Source: Alphaproteobacteria bacterium (GTDB taxonomy: Bacteria > Pseudomonadota > Alphaproteobacteria > UBA3830). From it: a stretch of 5,706 nucleotides of DNA. The notes below the pieces were generated by a model that was given only the letters and a program-made list of their open reading frames with translations, made no database searches and had not been told where the DNA came from. A program made the position numbers and the translations under genes. Within the stretch, counting starts at the first letter, position 1; every line of letters begins with the position of its first letter. Location of the stretch: assembly GCA_025998775.1 (NCBI GenBank), contig BNWK01000087.1:1-5706 (forward strand), given 5' to 3'. This document shows positions 5,581-5,706 of the stretch, in pieces.

Positions 5581-5706
5581 GTGTGCCGGGCAGGGCACTG
5601 ATCCGGAGGGTTAAAGTCCCTCTGGCGCTCAGATGAGGAGCGCCATATCTGAAAGTGGGAGTAATGTCTCACTGGCCAGAGGAATCTGGAGGACAGGGTG
5701 TCCATC
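5581..5706 (+). mobile_element. Group II intron, 5' end and start of domain I (truncated by window edge)
   Basis: The sequence changes abruptly from AT-rich to GC-rich at 5581 and begins GTGTGCC, matching the conserved GTGYG 5' end of group II introns. Five consecutive hairpins follow: 5606-5610/5618-5622; 5624-5630/5638-5644 (7 bp); 5654-5660/5667-5673 (one wobble); 5676-5680/5685-5689 with a GGAA loop; and 5691-5695/5699-5703. A dense chain of helices with no open frame is what domain I looks like. The catalytic core and any reverse transcriptase would lie beyond the window. It runs in the same direction as the intron remnant at the left edge. Whether the two are copies of one intron cannot be tested here, because different parts are visible. 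Confidence 0.7.

Noticed and set aside
1..5706. CRISPR array or tRNA/rRNA genes
   Set aside because: No regularly spaced repeats and no cloverleaf or rRNA-like sequence were seen on either strand.

Overview
The window looks like a piece of a low-GC, AT-rich alphaproteobacterial genome, most likely an obligate intracellular or endosymbiotic lineage (Rickettsiales- or Holosporales-like). Three things suggest this: an alphaproteobacterial-style DksA whose zinc-site cysteines are mostly replaced, a lepB-rnc gene pair, and compact core genes lying next to group II intron and other repeat sequence. The assignment is inference from gene character, not a database result.

Layout: positions 1-404 are the 3' part of a plus-strand group II intron, with a recognisable domain V (219-251) and a domain VI-like hairpin with a bulged A (367-404). 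Positions 446-3250 hold five tightly packed minus-strand housekeeping genes, transcribed in the order rpmI (L35), rplT (L20), dksA, lepB (signal peptidase I), rnc (RNase III). Stops, Shine-Dalgarno sites and starts abut or overlap, so they probably form one operon joining ribosome assembly, stringent-response transcription control, protein export and RNA processing. A roughly 226-bp divergent intergenic region (3251-3476) separates this operon from a plus-strand RluB-type 23S rRNA pseudouridine synthase (3477-4253). Positions 4254-4508 are AT-rich and contain a 67-bp inverted-repeat element that supplies the stop codon of the next gene. Positions 4509-5150 (minus) encode an unrecognised, probably exported protein with a very acidic C-terminal tail. 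Positions 5151-5580 have no convincing gene but carry two related hairpin repeats and a third copy of the 10-bp element end. Positions 5581-5706 are the 5' end of a second plus-strand group II intron, starting with GTGTG and continuing as a chain of hairpins that fits domain I.

The most unusual points are: (a) a hairpin-rich insertion between domains V and VI of the left intron; (b) a signal peptidase I with a roughly 120-residue, internally repeated N-terminal extension; (c) the exported acidic-tail protein, bracketed by short inverted repeats, one of which forms its stop codon; and (d) core genes lying between two same-orientation introns.

Several starts were moved from the longest open frame because Shine-Dalgarno placement or gene overlap fixes them: rpmI uses GTG at 3250, dksA uses ATG at 2661, rnc uses ATG at 1129, and rluB probably uses ATG at 3477.
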